Shown piece after piece: positions 35,279 through 45,147 of a stretch of 64,000 bases of DNA. Under the pieces are notes generated by a model that saw nothing but the letters and a program-made list of their open reading frames with translations, had not been told where the DNA came from and did no database searches. Each line of letters starts with the position of its first letter. Positions within the stretch are counted from its first letter, which is position 1. The DNA is from Glutamicibacter sp. JL.03c (GTDB lineage: Bacteria; Actinomycetota; Actinomycetes; Actinomycetales; Micrococcaceae). Where the stretch lies: contig NZ_CP107575.1 in NCBI RefSeq assembly GCF_025854375.1, positions 496,001 to 560,000 of the forward strand. Reading direction: 5' to 3'. The translations under genes were made by a program, and so were the position numbers.

Positions 35279-35752
35279 TTAGTGCTGGGCGTTGGCCCAG
35301 ACGGCCTCGGCGGATTCGGCTGCCGGCTCATCGAAGATCCACTCGCCGCCTGGTTCGGCAGGCATGGTGTAAGGCTGGACGATCGCGAGCGCTGCGCCAA
35401 TGCGGTGTTCGGCCACCACATGGATTGCGTCACGGTCGTTTTCCTGCAGCAGCACATCCGAGGCGATGGCGATGGCCTCGAAGTGCGTACCCTGCTGGTT
35501 CAGTACCTGGACCAGATCGGCAGCCATGGCCTCAGTATCGATATCTGCGTCCGGATCCTCCGGATCATCCGTTGGCGGAACAGCGATCAGACGCAGCTCC
35601 GGCTCATCCTCGCCGTCCTTCGGCTCCAGCGCGATGGCGAAGGGGAGGAACACGCCCTGCTCTTCAAGCTGTTCGCGAGCCACGCCCAAGGCGGTGCCCA
35701 GAACCTTGTTCAGCGCATCCTTGACGCCCTCATCCAATGATTCGAGATTCAT
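35279..35752 (-). CDS. Conserved acidic protein of unknown function
   Basis: 157 residues, soluble, acidic (PTDDPEDPDADIDTEAMAADL). An N-terminal amphipathic helix (VKDALNKVLGTALGVAREQLEEQG) is followed by alternating strands (FLPFAIALEPK, LRLIAVPP, FEAIAIASDVLLQ, AIHVVAEHRIGAALAIVQPY). ATG 35752 follows AAGGGA. It lies 13 bases after phosphomannomutase and is probably co-transcribed. I do not recognise the family. Confidence 0.75.
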   Translation of the reverse strand: MNLESLDEGVKDALNKVLGTALGVAREQLEEQGVFLPFAIALEPKDGEDEPELRLIAVPPTDDPEDPDADIDTEAMAADLVQVLNQQGTHFEAIAIASDVLLQENDRDAIHVVAEHRIGAALAIVQPYTMPAEPGGEWIFDEPAAESAEAVWANAQH

Positions 35753-35765
35753 GTCTTCCCTTTTG

Positions 35766-37190
35766 CTAGTTCGTGACGTTTTCTCCGCGCACGATGGCCA
35801 AAACGGCATCGCGCAGGGGCTCAATAATTGCAGCGGTGCGGCCCTCGCCATTAAAGCGAAGATACGGTTCGGTGTTGGACGGGCGCAAGTTGATCCACCA
35901 GCTGCCGTCCGTCGCCGAAATGGTCGTGCCATCCATGGTCAGCACATCAACTGGCTGTCCGTCAAAGTGAGCCACGACCCGAGCTGTGGCCCCTTGCTTG
36001 TCTTCAACCTGGGAATTGATCTCCCCGGTGGCAACGTAGGGCTCGTATTCGGCACCCAGTTCCGAGAGCGGAAGGTCCTGCCCGCCCAGCGCGGCCAGTA
36101 CGTGCATGGCTGCGAGCATGCCGGTGTCGGCATTGTAGAAGTCGCGGAAGTAGTAGTGGGCGGAGTGCTCGCCGCCGAAGACCGCGCCCTGGGCTGCCAT
36201 CTCGGCCTTGATGAAGGAGTGGCCCACGCGGGTCATTACCGGGGTGCCGCCGGATCTCTTGACGAACTCCGGGACCGCCTTGGAGGTGATCAGATTGTGG
36301 ATGATCACCGGGTTCGGCTCGCCGGCAGCCTGAACGCGGGCGATTTCGCGGACTGCGACGAGGGCGGTGATGGCCGATGGGGACAGTGGAAGGCCGCGTT
36401 CGTCGATCACGAAGCAACGGTCGGCGTCGCCGTCGAAGGCCAGGCCCAGATCGGCACCGTGCTCCAGCACGGCGGCTTGCAGATCCTTCAGGTTTTCCGG
36501 TTCCAGCGGGTTGGCCGGGTGGTTGGGGAAGGTCCCGTCCAGTTCGAAGTACAGCGGTACGATATCCAGTGGCAGGGCCGGGAGCACGGTGTCGCCAAGC
36601 ACTGCCGGGGTGGTCATGCCACCCATGCCGTTGCCCGCGTCCACGACGATTTTCAGCGGGCGAATGGCCGCGAGATCAACCAGCTCGCGCAGGTAGGCGG
36701 CATAATCGGCGAGGACATCGCGCTCGCTGATGCGTCCCTGCGGGGCATCGCCGGAAACAGGCAAGCCCTCATTGAGGTATTGCTGGGCGAGATCGCGGAT
36801 TTCGAACAGGCCAGTGGCCGAAGAGATCGGGCGGGCGCCGGCCTGGGACATCTTGATGCCGTTGTACTGGGCCGGATTGTGGCTTGCGGTGAAAACCACG
36901 CCAGCTGCATCCAGCTTGCCGGAGGCGAAGTAGAGTTCGTCGGTGGAAATCAATCCGAGCATGATGACGTTGGCGCCACGGTAGGTGGCACCTCGGGCAA
37001 AGGCCTGGGCGAATTCTGCTGAGGATGGGCGCATGTCGCCGCCGACCAAAACATCCTTGCCAGCCAAGGACAAGACATCAACAAAGGCTGCGCCGATAGC
37101 TTCGATCGCTTCGGCATTCAGGCTCTCGCCGACTACGCCACGCACGTCGTAGGCCTTAAAGCTCTGATTAAGATCAATTTCTTCACTCAC
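35766..37190 (-). CDS. manB: Phosphomannomutase/phosphoglucomutase
   Basis: 474 residues. Interconverts mannose (or glucose) 6- and 1-phosphates for cell-wall and glycolipid sugar supply. Phosphoserine Ser103 in TASHNPAQYNG, Mg loop AFDGDADRCF near 256, sugar-recognition GGEHSAHYYFRD, phosphate-binding RPSNTEPYLR. All four domains are present. Confidence 0.94.
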   Translation of the reverse strand: MSEEIDLNQSFKAYDVRGVVGESLNAEAIEAIGAAFVDVLSLAGKDVLVGGDMRPSSAEFAQAFARGATYRGANVIMLGLISTDELYFASGKLDAAGVVFTASHNPAQYNGIKMSQAGARPISSATGLFEIRDLAQQYLNEGLPVSGDAPQGRISERDVLADYAAYLRELVDLAAIRPLKIVVDAGNGMGGMTTPAVLGDTVLPALPLDIVPLYFELDGTFPNHPANPLEPENLKDLQAAVLEHGADLGLAFDGDADRCFVIDERGLPLSPSAITALVAVREIARVQAAGEPNPVIIHNLITSKAVPEFVKRSGGTPVMTRVGHSFIKAEMAAQGAVFGGEHSAHYYFRDFYNADTGMLAAMHVLAALGGQDLPLSELGAEYEPYVATGEINSQVEDKQGATARVVAHFDGQPVDVLTMDGTTISATDGSWWINLRPSNTEPYLRFNGEGRTAAIIEPLRDAVLAIVRGENVTN

Positions 37191-37365
37191 ACCTTTCAGC
37201 CTACCGGTTTGACTGATTCAAATCATCGAGAATGGCGCTATTGTGCATGGGAAATGCCTAACACTTCCGCTAAATATGCGTTCTGCGCGCCTTCGGATTC
37301 CTTGTTCTTGCACAAATCGGTGGGGCCGGGGCTAAATCGGGGGAGGAAACTGAAATACTTGATCC

Positions 37366-39486
37366 ATGGATGGCTCAACGCAAGTGGATCTGAAAACTCT
37401 CGCGCTGCAGAAATTGCGCGCCCTGGTGCAAAACCCGGAAGCCCAGTTCCATGACGGGCAGTATGAAGCGATCGAAGCCCTGGTCGCCCAACGCCGTCGC
37501 GCATTGGTGGTTCAGCGTACCGGCTGGGGAAAGTCGGCGGTGTACTTCATCGCATCCCTGCTGCTGCGGGAACAGGGGTACGGTCCCACCCTGATTGTCT
37601 CCCCGCTCTTGGCATTGATGCGCGACCAGGTGGCCGCCGCCGAGCGGGCCGGGGTGCGAGCCGCCGCCATCAATTCTGCCAACGTGCTTGAATGGCGCGA
37701 AATTCTTGAAAAGCTGCAACGCAACGAAATCGACGTATTGCTGGTGTCCCCCGAGCGGCTGAACAATCCGTCATTCCGGGAACAACAGCTGCCCATGCTG
37801 ATGCAGCGGCTGGGGCTGCTGGTGATTGACGAAGCCCACTGCATTTCGGACTGGGGCCATGATTTCCGTCCCGACTACCGGCGTATTCGCGACCTGATTG
37901 GCCGCTTGCCCCACGGCCTGCCGGTGCTGGCCACCACGGCAACGGCTAACAGCCGAGTAGTCGAAGACGTCGCGGAACAACTAGCCGGCGGGACCGAACA
38001 GGTCTTCACCCTGCGCGGCACCCTGGCCCGTGACTCCTTGCGGCTGGGGGTGCTTCGCTTGCCCTCTCCGCGCATGCAGCTGGCCTGGCTGCTCAGCCAC
38101 ATCAATGACTTCAAGGGTTCCGGCATAATCTATACGCTCACGGTGTCGGCGGCCGAGGACATCGCCAGGCTCCTGCACGAAGCCGGGCATCAGGTGGCCT
38201 CCTACACTGGGCGCACGGACTTGGAGGAACGTGAGCGGCTGGAACAAGCCCTGAAAAACAATGAGGTCAAGGCGCTGATTGCCACAAGCGCATTGGGCAT
38301 GGGATTCGACAAGCCTGATCTTGGGTTCGTGCTGCACGTAGGCGCGCCGAGCTCGCCGGTGGCTTATTACCAGCAGGTGGGCCGCGCGGGCCGTGGCAGC
38401 ATCAACGCTGACGTGCTCCTGCTGCCTGGACCCGATGATTCGGAAATCTGGGAATACTTCGCCACCAGCTCCATGCCGGACCAAGTCCGCGCTACCCAGG
38501 TACTTGAAGTCCTAGCCGGCACCGATGGCGCCATGAGCGTACCGGCGTTGGAAAGCGCGGTGAATCTGCGCCGCTCGCCTTTGGAACTGCTGCTGAAAGT
38601 CCTGGCCGTGGACGGGGCAGTGGAGCGCGTTGCCGGCGGATGGATGCGCACCGACATGCCATGGACCTACGACGCGGATCGCTACAAGCGCGTGGCGCAA
38701 AGCCGGATCCACGAGCAAAACCTGATGGTCAATTACGAAAACACCCGCGGCTGCCGAATGCAGTTCTTGACCGAAGCGCTGGATGACCCGCGTTCGGTGG
38801 CCTGCGGGCGTTGCGATAACTGTGCCGGCGTGTGGTTCGATGACCATATTCCCGAGGATTCCAAGGACAGCGCGCAGGCTGCGTTGGGCCGGGTTGGCAT
38901 CCCGGTCGAGCCTCGCAAGCTCTATCCCTCGGGTCTGGATCGGTTGGGCTATTCGCTCAAGGGGAAGATCCCCGTGGATGAGCAACTGGCCAACGGCAGG
39001 GCCCTGGCCAGGTTGACCGACCTCGGGTGGGGCAACCGCTTGCGCCAGCTCTTCGCTGATCCCGCCGATCATCCAATCGACAAGGCGATGCTTGATGCAT
39101 GCGTTAAGGTGCTGGCGGAGTGGAACTGGGAAGAGCGCCCGGTAGGCGTTGTCGCCATGCCATCGAATAAGCGGCCACAACTGATCACGTCCTTGGCTCA
39201 CAGCTTGGCCGAGGTGGGCCGTTTGCGCTACCTCGGACAGCTGGAGTATCGGGGTGCGGGACCGCAAAATGGATCCGGAGGCAACTCCGCGTTCCGTGTA
39301 GCGGCGGTAGCCGATGCCTTTGAGCTTCCAGCCGCCCTGGAGCAACTCGTGGCCGGCGCTCCGGGACCGATTTTGCTGGTTGATGACCTCGCAGATTCGC
39401 GCTGGTCGCTGGCAATGGCCGGTCGCGCCTTGAGGATTGCCGGTGCGCCGGGTGTCCTGCCTTTCACTTTGGGCGTAGCAGGGTAA
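37366..39486 (+). CDS. RecQ-family DNA helicase with C-terminal phosphoribosyltransferase-like domain
   Basis: 706 residues. Helicase core: Walker A QRTGWGKSAVY (about 50-60), DEAH box VIDEAHCISDWGHDFRP, motif III ATTATAN, motif V/VI ALGMGFDKPDLGF and QQVGRAGRG. Zinc cysteines of RecQ follow (CRMQFL…VACGRCDNCAG, about 463-488). The last about 200 residues are not RecQ: they end in a phosphoribosyltransferase-like fold with PILLVDDLADSRWSL (about 668-682), a PRPP-loop motif. ATG 37366 is used; GGGAGG lies rather far (about 18 bases) upstream. Confidence 0.9.
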   Translation: MDGSTQVDLKTLALQKLRALVQNPEAQFHDGQYEAIEALVAQRRRALVVQRTGWGKSAVYFIASLLLREQGYGPTLIVSPLLALMRDQVAAAERAGVRAAAINSANVLEWREILEKLQRNEIDVLLVSPERLNNPSFREQQLPMLMQRLGLLVIDEAHCISDWGHDFRPDYRRIRDLIGRLPHGLPVLATTATANSRVVEDVAEQLAGGTEQVFTLRGTLARDSLRLGVLRLPSPRMQLAWLLSHINDFKGSGIIYTLTVSAAEDIARLLHEAGHQVASYTGRTDLEERERLEQALKNNEVKALIATSALGMGFDKPDLGFVLHVGAPSSPVAYYQQVGRAGRGSINADVLLLPGPDDSEIWEYFATSSMPDQVRATQVLEVLAGTDGAMSVPALESAVNLRRSPLELLLKVLAVDGAVERVAGGWMRTDMPWTYDADRYKRVAQSRIHEQNLMVNYENTRGCRMQFLTEALDDPRSVACGRCDNCAGVWFDDHIPEDSKDSAQAALGRVGIPVEPRKLYPSGLDRLGYSLKGKIPVDEQLANGRALARLTDLGWGNRLRQLFADPADHPIDKAMLDACVKVLAEWNWEERPVGVVAMPSNKRPQLITSLAHSLAEVGRLRYLGQLEYRGAGPQNGSGGNSAFRVAAVADAFELPAALEQLVAGAPGPILLVDDLADSRWSLAMAGRALRIAGAPGVLPFTLGVAG

Positions 39487-39516
39487 TTGCACAGTTAAAA
39501 GAAGTAGTCTGGATGT

Positions 39517-40431
39517 ATGGAAATTATCATCTGGCTCGTCGTCATCATCGCAGTGATTGCCCTGGGCTACTTCGGTCTGCAGGCATTACGGAAGAAGAAT
39601 ACTGCGCAAGTTGCGCAGGCGATCTCCCGTGAAGCAGCCGAGGCAGCTAACGCGAAACTAGATGATTCTTCCCGTAACTCGGTGTACCGCAATCTGGCCA
39701 AGGGCGACGTCATGGGAGCCGTGCAGGTGTACCGTGCAGCTACCAGTGATTCAGTGAAGAACTGTGTCATCGCAGTGCGCAGCCTCGACAAGTACCCGCA
39801 GGTGGCTCCTGCCAAGGAACTTCCTGCTGATGATGCCGAAATCAAGGCATTGAGCGACAAGCTCGAAGCCCAGGTTGAGCGTGAAGACCGCGTGGCTACC
39901 GGCGGTCAGCCCAAGGATGCCCAGCCGGGTGCCTCGGACGACCACTGGGTGGTTCCCCAGGAATGGAGCGAACAGTTCGGCTCCGAGAACGAGCCAAGCG
40001 CCACCCATTTCAAGATGGCCTTCGAACTTGATGGCGAGAGCCGCGAATTCTCCAGCGAACAGCTGCCGCCGAACGAATACGATCAGTTGTTCTCCATGCT
40101 GCGCGATTCGAACTTCGAAGAAGCCGCAAAAATCTTGCATGGGTACACAGGATTGCCGGTGGAAGATCTCGAGCGGATGATCGCCACTTCGCCTATGTCA
40201 GGCGGGGCTTCGAACGGCAACGTCGCTGATTTCCGGTTTGAAGGCCAGGGACCGGATGGTCCGGTGCACTTCGATGCGGCTGAATTGCCTGAAGCTGACC
40301 GCGAGGCGCTTTTTGAGGCCATCGCCGATACCGATTTGGACCGCATGTCGGAGATCATCGTGCGCCATACCTCACTGCCCGAAGATATCGTGCAGAACAT
40401 GCTGCAGACCTTCGTCAAGCGCAAGGACTAG
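39517..40431 (+). CDS. Membrane-anchored protein with duplicated domain
   Basis: 304 residues. One N-terminal membrane helix (IIIWLVVIIAVIALGYFGLQAL), a region like the C-terminus of ribosomal L7/L12 (LAKGDVMGAVQVYRAAT, about 60-76), an acidic linker, then two related about 55-residue modules: 167-222 (FELDGESREFSSEQLPPNEY…TGLPVEDLERMI) and 239-297 (FRFEGQGPDGPVHFDAAELP…TSLPEDIVQNML). Function unknown. Followed by hairpins at about 40442 and 40619. Confidence 0.8.
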   Translation: MEIIIWLVVIIAVIALGYFGLQALRKKNTAQVAQAISREAAEAANAKLDDSSRNSVYRNLAKGDVMGAVQVYRAATSDSVKNCVIAVRSLDKYPQVAPAKELPADDAEIKALSDKLEAQVEREDRVATGGQPKDAQPGASDDHWVVPQEWSEQFGSENEPSATHFKMAFELDGESREFSSEQLPPNEYDQLFSMLRDSNFEEAAKILHGYTGLPVEDLERMIATSPMSGGASNGNVADFRFEGQGPDGPVHFDAAELPEADREALFEAIADTDLDRMSEIIVRHTSLPEDIVQNMLQTFVKRKD

Positions 40432-40618
40432 CGCAAAAACCCGATCCAACTGCTGGATCCAATATCGGCGCTCTGATCATCACGATCGGGGTGCCGTTTT
40501 TTGTTGGCTATTGCCCAAGGCCCGTGCCGGTAACGCCCGCGAAATCAATCTGCAAGCTATTCACGCGCGTTGCGGGAACTGGCTGTTCCGGTGCGGGCCG
40601 TGTTGCCGCAGGATAAAG

Positions 40619-40645
40619 AAAAACCCCTACCTGAGTAGGGGTTTT
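40619..40645. terminator. Bidirectional terminator before tRNA-Ser(GCT)
   Basis: AAAACCCCTAC / GTAGGGGTTTT around loop CTGA. It lies directly after the 3' end of the minus-strand tRNA and can also end plus-strand transcription. Confidence 0.88.
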
Positions 40646-40646
40646 A

Positions 40647-40738
40647 TGGCGGACACGGGGGGATTTGAACCCCCGGTCGAGTTTTAGCCCGACCCTTCAT
40701 TAGCAGTGAAGTCCATTCGGCCGCTCTGGCACGTGTCC
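40647..40738 (-). tRNA. tRNA-Ser (anticodon GCT)
   Basis: Long-variable-arm tRNA: acceptor GGACACG/CGTGTCC, anticodon loop CTGCTAA (GCT, reads AGC/AGU), T-arm GGGGGTTCAAATCCCCC, discriminator G and encoded CCA. Confidence 0.97.
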
Positions 40739-40801
40739 ATCCGCTGTTTCCAGCAGAATCTAGCCTACCTGAAGATGGGCGCGTGTTCCAAAACGAGTCG
40801 A

Positions 40802-42895
40802 CTACTGCACCTGTCGCCAGAGGAATTCGTAACTTGTAGCCAGCATTTTCGCGGTTGACTCGTTGTCCGTCGAGCCGGCATGTCCGCCGCCTTCGGGCTC
40901 GTGATACCGCACGTTTTCGATGCCCAGGTCCATCATCTTGGCCGCCATGATTCGGGCTTGAGATGGGCCGACTCGGTCATCGGAAGTCGTAGTCCAAATC
41001 AAAGACGCAGGATAGTCATCCACCGGGTGGGGCTGGTCGCTGAGGCGATGGACCGGAGAGAAGGTTCGAAGGAATTTCCAATCCTCAGGGTTCTCGGGAT
41101 CCCCGTACTCGGCAATCCACGAATGGCCCGCGGCAAGCTGCGTATACCGCTGCATATCGAGCAGGGGGACACCGCAGGAGATGGCCCCGAACAGCTGGGG
41201 GTATCCGGCAATCATATTGCCCATCAGCAAACCGCCATTGGATCGGCCGGTGGCTGCCAGGTGCTCGCGCGAAGTCACACCTCGCTGCACCAGGTCTTCG
41301 GCGATCGCGGCAAAATCCTCATAGGCGCGATGGCGATTCTCGCGCAAGGCCGCCCGATGCCATGCCGGACCGTATTCTCCGCCGCCGCGAATATTGGCCA
41401 TCACATAGATCGCTCTGCGGCCCCGCTCATTGTGCCGGGTAAGCCACCCGGTCCCCATTGCGGCTGCGTAGCCGGGAGTCATGCTGTGCTGGAATCCGCC
41501 ATACCCATCCATGAGCACGGGATTCTGGCCATCCAGAAGCAGGTCTTTTGCCGCGACCTGGAAGTAGGGGACACGGGTCCCGTCAGCGGAAGTCGCGAAA
41601 TGCTGGGTGACGCTCAATCCTTCGGCATTGAATCGTTCGGGCGATTTCTTCACCGCGGTGGCTGTGGATCCGACAGGTCCACGCAACAACGTGGTGGGCG
41701 TCGTGAATCCGGTAACGGTCATCCAATAGTCATCGCCGGCAGCCGGGTCTTCATCATCGACAGCTCCCACCGAAACGCTCAGCATCGGATCCTCAAGCGG
41801 CATCTGGGATTCACTGAAATCCTCACGCAGGCTGATGACGCGGACCTGGGCGGCTACGTGGTGCAGTACGGTGAGCAGCAGGTAGTTCGCGGTGAAGCTC
41901 AAGGATTCCAAGGCAGTACTGTCGTCGGGGACGAAGAGCACCCGCTGGATGGTGCCGTCCTCTAGGAATTCATCCAGTTCGGCAATGGCCAGTGAGCCGG
42001 CAGTGATGATCTGGCCCTGGTGCTTCCAGTCGGTCTGCGGCGCGAAAAGCACCCACTGGCGGTGCAGGCTCACCTGGACGTCCGTAGGCACTTCAATGAC
42101 ATGATGCTCGCCGTCGAGGAAGACTCCGGTGGCCGAATGATAAAAATCGATGGCGTCGGTGGTCACGATGCGTTCAAACCCGGGGGTTGAATCGAAGTAG
42201 CCGAACGCCGCCACATGCTCCTTGTCCACTTCAAAGAGCATCGGCGCTGCTTCGATGTCAACGCCTCGCCCTACGCGTCGCAGCGTGTTGGCATAAGTGG
42301 AGCGTGTGGTGAATTGTTCACTGCTGGCAGAGCCGACCAGCAGGGTATCACGGTCGATCCACGAGGCTTGGGTCTTGGCCACGGGCAAGTCGAACCCGCC
42401 GTCAACAAAGCCCTTGCCGATCAAATCAAACTCCCGGATGCGCACCTGATCGCCTCCGTCGGGGCTCAACCGGATCAATGCGCGTTCATAGGGTTCGGAT
42501 TCTTTCGGGCGAAGCAGCGTGGAACCAGCAAAATGCCATTCCTGTCCTTCCGACTTCGCCAAGGCGTCCAGATCGAGCAATATCTCCCACTGCGGGTCAT
42601 CGGTGAGATAGGACTGCCACGTCGTTCGTCGCCACAGCCCGAGGCGGTGCTCCGCGTCGCGCCAGAAGTTGTAATAGCACTCGCCTCGCTTGGTGACCAT
42701 CGGAATGCGGTCTTGCGCGTCGAGCACCGTTTTGATGCGCTGGACCTGTTCGTGGAACGAATCGTCGTAGAGTTCGTCTTCGGTTCGCGCGGACTGTTGC
42801 TGCACCCATTCAAGGGCCGACTTGTCGCGGGTACCTTCTAGCCAAGAATATGGATCAGCGTTCGTCGCCATGGAAACATGCTCAGTCATGGGCAT
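40802..42895 (-). CDS. Prolyl oligopeptidase family serine peptidase
   Basis: 697 residues, family S9A, no signal peptide. N-terminal DPYSWLEGTRDKSALEWV and a seven-blade propeller-like region, then the hydrolase domain: oxyanion/structure motif MANIRGGGEYGPAWH, nucleophile TGRSNGGLLMGN, catalytic Asp in TTSDDRVGP, His in GGGHAGSTDN. Cleaves short peptides after proline. The first residues are uncertain: ATGs at 42895, 42889 and 42871 are in frame. Confidence 0.93.
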   Translation of the reverse strand: MPMTEHVSMATNADPYSWLEGTRDKSALEWVQQQSARTEDELYDDSFHEQVQRIKTVLDAQDRIPMVTKRGECYYNFWRDAEHRLGLWRRTTWQSYLTDDPQWEILLDLDALAKSEGQEWHFAGSTLLRPKESEPYERALIRLSPDGGDQVRIREFDLIGKGFVDGGFDLPVAKTQASWIDRDTLLVGSASSEQFTTRSTYANTLRRVGRGVDIEAAPMLFEVDKEHVAAFGYFDSTPGFERIVTTDAIDFYHSATGVFLDGEHHVIEVPTDVQVSLHRQWVLFAPQTDWKHQGQIITAGSLAIAELDEFLEDGTIQRVLFVPDDSTALESLSFTANYLLLTVLHHVAAQVRVISLREDFSESQMPLEDPMLSVSVGAVDDEDPAAGDDYWMTVTGFTTPTTLLRGPVGSTATAVKKSPERFNAEGLSVTQHFATSADGTRVPYFQVAAKDLLLDGQNPVLMDGYGGFQHSMTPGYAAAMGTGWLTRHNERGRRAIYVMANIRGGGEYGPAWHRAALRENRHRAYEDFAAIAEDLVQRGVTSREHLAATGRSNGGLLMGNMIAGYPQLFGAISCGVPLLDMQRYTQLAAGHSWIAEYGDPENPEDWKFLRTFSPVHRLSDQPHPVDDYPASLIWTTTSDDRVGPSQARIMAAKMMDLGIENVRYHEPEGGGHAGSTDNESTAKMLATSYEFLWRQVQ

Positions 42896-42946
42896 AGTCT
42901 ATGCGGTAGGGCTCATGGCCTGCGTTAGAGGTAATAACCTAGAGGG

Positions 42947-44962
42947 GTGAGCACCGTGATGGAGAACCCCAAGATTGAGTACAGCCTGGCTATTGTCGGG
43001 GCTGGCCCGCGTGGCACCAGCGTTGTCGAACGATTTGCTGACTTGTCGCTCAGGCTGGCGCCCAAGGGAAGCAAGTTGAACATCGTGGTTCTCGATCCGT
43101 GCCGTCCTGGATCAGGGCACGTCTGGAATCCGCAGCAGTCGGAGAATTTCTGGATGAACACCCCCGCCTCGTTCCCCACGGTTGCGCCCGAACGAGTAAC
43201 CGATGAGCCGGGTTTGAGCTTCAGGCAATTTGTCGCGCTGGGGGGAGATGGGCGACAGCTCACCGAGGAGCATGCCAAAGCCATCAAACATATCGACGCG
43301 GGAACCTATCCATCACGCGCTTTGTACGGCGAGTACCTGGAGCATGTTTTTGACCGTAGCTGTGCCGTGCTCACGGAGCATGAGTCATTCACGATCCAGC
43401 ATGTTCCGGCCGAAGTCCTCGCTGTGCGTCCGCAGGGCAACGGATATCAGCTGGAGTACAAAGCGTGTACTCCCGGCTCCGAAGCGCAGCACCTGTCAGC
43501 AGATGCGGTGGTCCTGGCCTTGGGGCACCAGAGTGCGGAACTGAATCCCTGGCAGAAGCAACTGCAGGAAGCCGCGATTAACTCGGGTGCCACCTATCTG
43601 CCGCCGAATATTCCCGCTGATCTTGACTTCAGCAAATTCGCGGACGGACAGCCAGCGCTCATTCGAGGGCTGGGCCTGAACTTCTTTGACTGCATGGCTG
43701 AACTCACCCTGGGCCGGGGAGGAATCTTCCGGGAGGTAAGCAATGAACCGGGACATCAGTTCGAGTACGTAGCCTCTGGCAGGGAACCTGAGCTGATTGT
43801 GGCATCGCGACGCGGAACCCCCTACTGGGGCAAGCCGGTCGTTGAGCAGTTCATCCCAGATGAGATCGAATTGCGCTTCTTCGATGTCCAGGATCTGATT
43901 GGCCATCTTGCCGAGCTCCGAGCAACGAACTCGAATGCCACGCTCGAGTTCTCGCGGCATATCTGGCCCAAGCTCCACCGTGATGTGCTCTTCGCCTACT
44001 TCCGGCAGTGCGCACGGAGCACCCGTGCGCCCGAGGGCTTATCAGCGGAAGAGTTCATCGAGCGGCTCGAATCGATCCTTATGGCCGAACACCGCGAAGG
44101 CAGCCAGGTGTGGCTGGGCGAGCTGCGCAAATTCATCTCGCAATTCCCGGAAATCCAGTGGCTTGATGTTCCCAAGCTTGCCCGGCCTTTCGAAGAATTG
44201 GGATTTGCATCTACTGGGGACTACCAGCAGGCAGTCCAGGATTATTTGATCAGCAATGTCCGGCACAGCACCGGGGGTCTGGACGACCCGTTGTCCTGCG
44301 CCATCATGACGATGAATGCCGGGCGGATGCTGGTCAAGGAATTGATTGTCGCCGGTGTTATCGACGAACAGTCCCGGATTGAAGAGATCCAAGCGCACTT
44401 CGAACCACTGGTTGAAGGGCTGGCCTCCGGGCCTCCCTTGGAAAGAATCGAACAATTGCTGGCGCTATCCCGCGCCGGGATCGTGACCTTTATCGGCCCG
44501 GAACCGGAATTCGCCTTTGATGAAGTCTCGGGGCAGTTCACTGCTTCTTCGCCATGGGTGGACGCCGAAGTGCACACCGCGAAAACCATGTGCGAAGCGA
44601 TGATGCCGGGCAACCGCGTACTGCAGAACGACACAACGCTCATCAAGCAATTGCTGATGGAGCACGTGGGCCGAGCCCACACTTGGCGCAATTCCGAAGG
44701 GGAGAGCCTTCCCGGTTCAGGTTTTGATGTTGTGGGCGAGCCATACCGTCTGGTCAACAGCGAGGGACTGGCCCATCGCGGGATTTTTGTGATGGGCCTG
44801 CAGCTATCTTCAGCGCAATGGGGAACGGCGATTGCAGCCCAGGCTGGCGACGTGAATAATCCTGCGGCGCGAACGCTCAAGGACGCCACGCATGTAGCCA
44901 ACGAAGTGGCACGCCTGGCTGGTTTCCTGGTCGGCGAAGGGCTGCCGACAGAACGGCAATAA
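42947..44962 (+). CDS. FAD/NAD(P)-binding protein
   Basis: 671 residues. N-terminal dinucleotide fold SLAIVGAGPRGTSVVERFA (about 13-31), conserved HVWNPQQSENFWMNTPASFP, and second nucleotide segment ALIRGLGLNFFDCMAELTLGRGG. This is the pfam13454 type, found near siderophore or amino-acid hydroxylation genes and as stand-alone proteins; substrate unknown. GTG 42947 is the start, preceded by AGAGGGG. Confidence 0.85.
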   Translation: MSTVMENPKIEYSLAIVGAGPRGTSVVERFADLSLRLAPKGSKLNIVVLDPCRPGSGHVWNPQQSENFWMNTPASFPTVAPERVTDEPGLSFRQFVALGGDGRQLTEEHAKAIKHIDAGTYPSRALYGEYLEHVFDRSCAVLTEHESFTIQHVPAEVLAVRPQGNGYQLEYKACTPGSEAQHLSADAVVLALGHQSAELNPWQKQLQEAAINSGATYLPPNIPADLDFSKFADGQPALIRGLGLNFFDCMAELTLGRGGIFREVSNEPGHQFEYVASGREPELIVASRRGTPYWGKPVVEQFIPDEIELRFFDVQDLIGHLAELRATNSNATLEFSRHIWPKLHRDVLFAYFRQCARSTRAPEGLSAEEFIERLESILMAEHREGSQVWLGELRKFISQFPEIQWLDVPKLARPFEELGFASTGDYQQAVQDYLISNVRHSTGGLDDPLSCAIMTMNAGRMLVKELIVAGVIDEQSRIEEIQAHFEPLVEGLASGPPLERIEQLLALSRAGIVTFIGPEPEFAFDEVSGQFTASSPWVDAEVHTAKTMCEAMMPGNRVLQNDTTLIKQLLMEHVGRAHTWRNSEGESLPGSGFDVVGEPYRLVNSEGLAHRGIFVMGLQLSSAQWGTAIAAQAGDVNNPAARTLKDATHVANEVARLAGFLVGEGLPTERQ

Positions 44963-44966
44963 ACAG

Positions 44967-45000
44967 TTTGGCGGGCTGATCAAAAGATCAGCCCGCCAAA
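44967..45000. terminator. Bidirectional terminator before tRNA-Ser(TGA)
   Basis: Perfect 15-bp stem TTTGGCGGGCTGATC (44967-44981) with 44986-45000, loop AAAA. Confidence 0.9.
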
Positions 45001-45009
45001 CTCAAAACG

Positions 45010-45097
45010 CGGATGGTATGGGATTTGAACCCATGAGACGGGGTTGCCGCCTACTGGTTTTCAAGACCAGCTCCTTCGGCCGCTCGGACAACCATCC
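45010..45097 (-). tRNA. tRNA-Ser (anticodon TGA)
   Basis: Long-variable-arm tRNA: acceptor GGATGGT/ACCATCC, anticodon loop CTTGAAA (TGA, reads UCA family), T-arm ATGGGTTCAAATCCCAT, discriminator G; CCA not encoded. With the CGA and GCT genes, three serine isoacceptors are in this window. Confidence 0.97.
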
Positions 45098-45147
45098 AAC
45101 CCGAAAAAGTATACGGCATGAACCCTGATTGGAAGGAATTGAGATCC

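Noticed and set aside
35400-37022. 540-codon plus-strand frame opposite phosphomannomutase
   Set aside because: Antisense shadow; the minus-strand mutase has all active-site motifs, while the plus product shows none.
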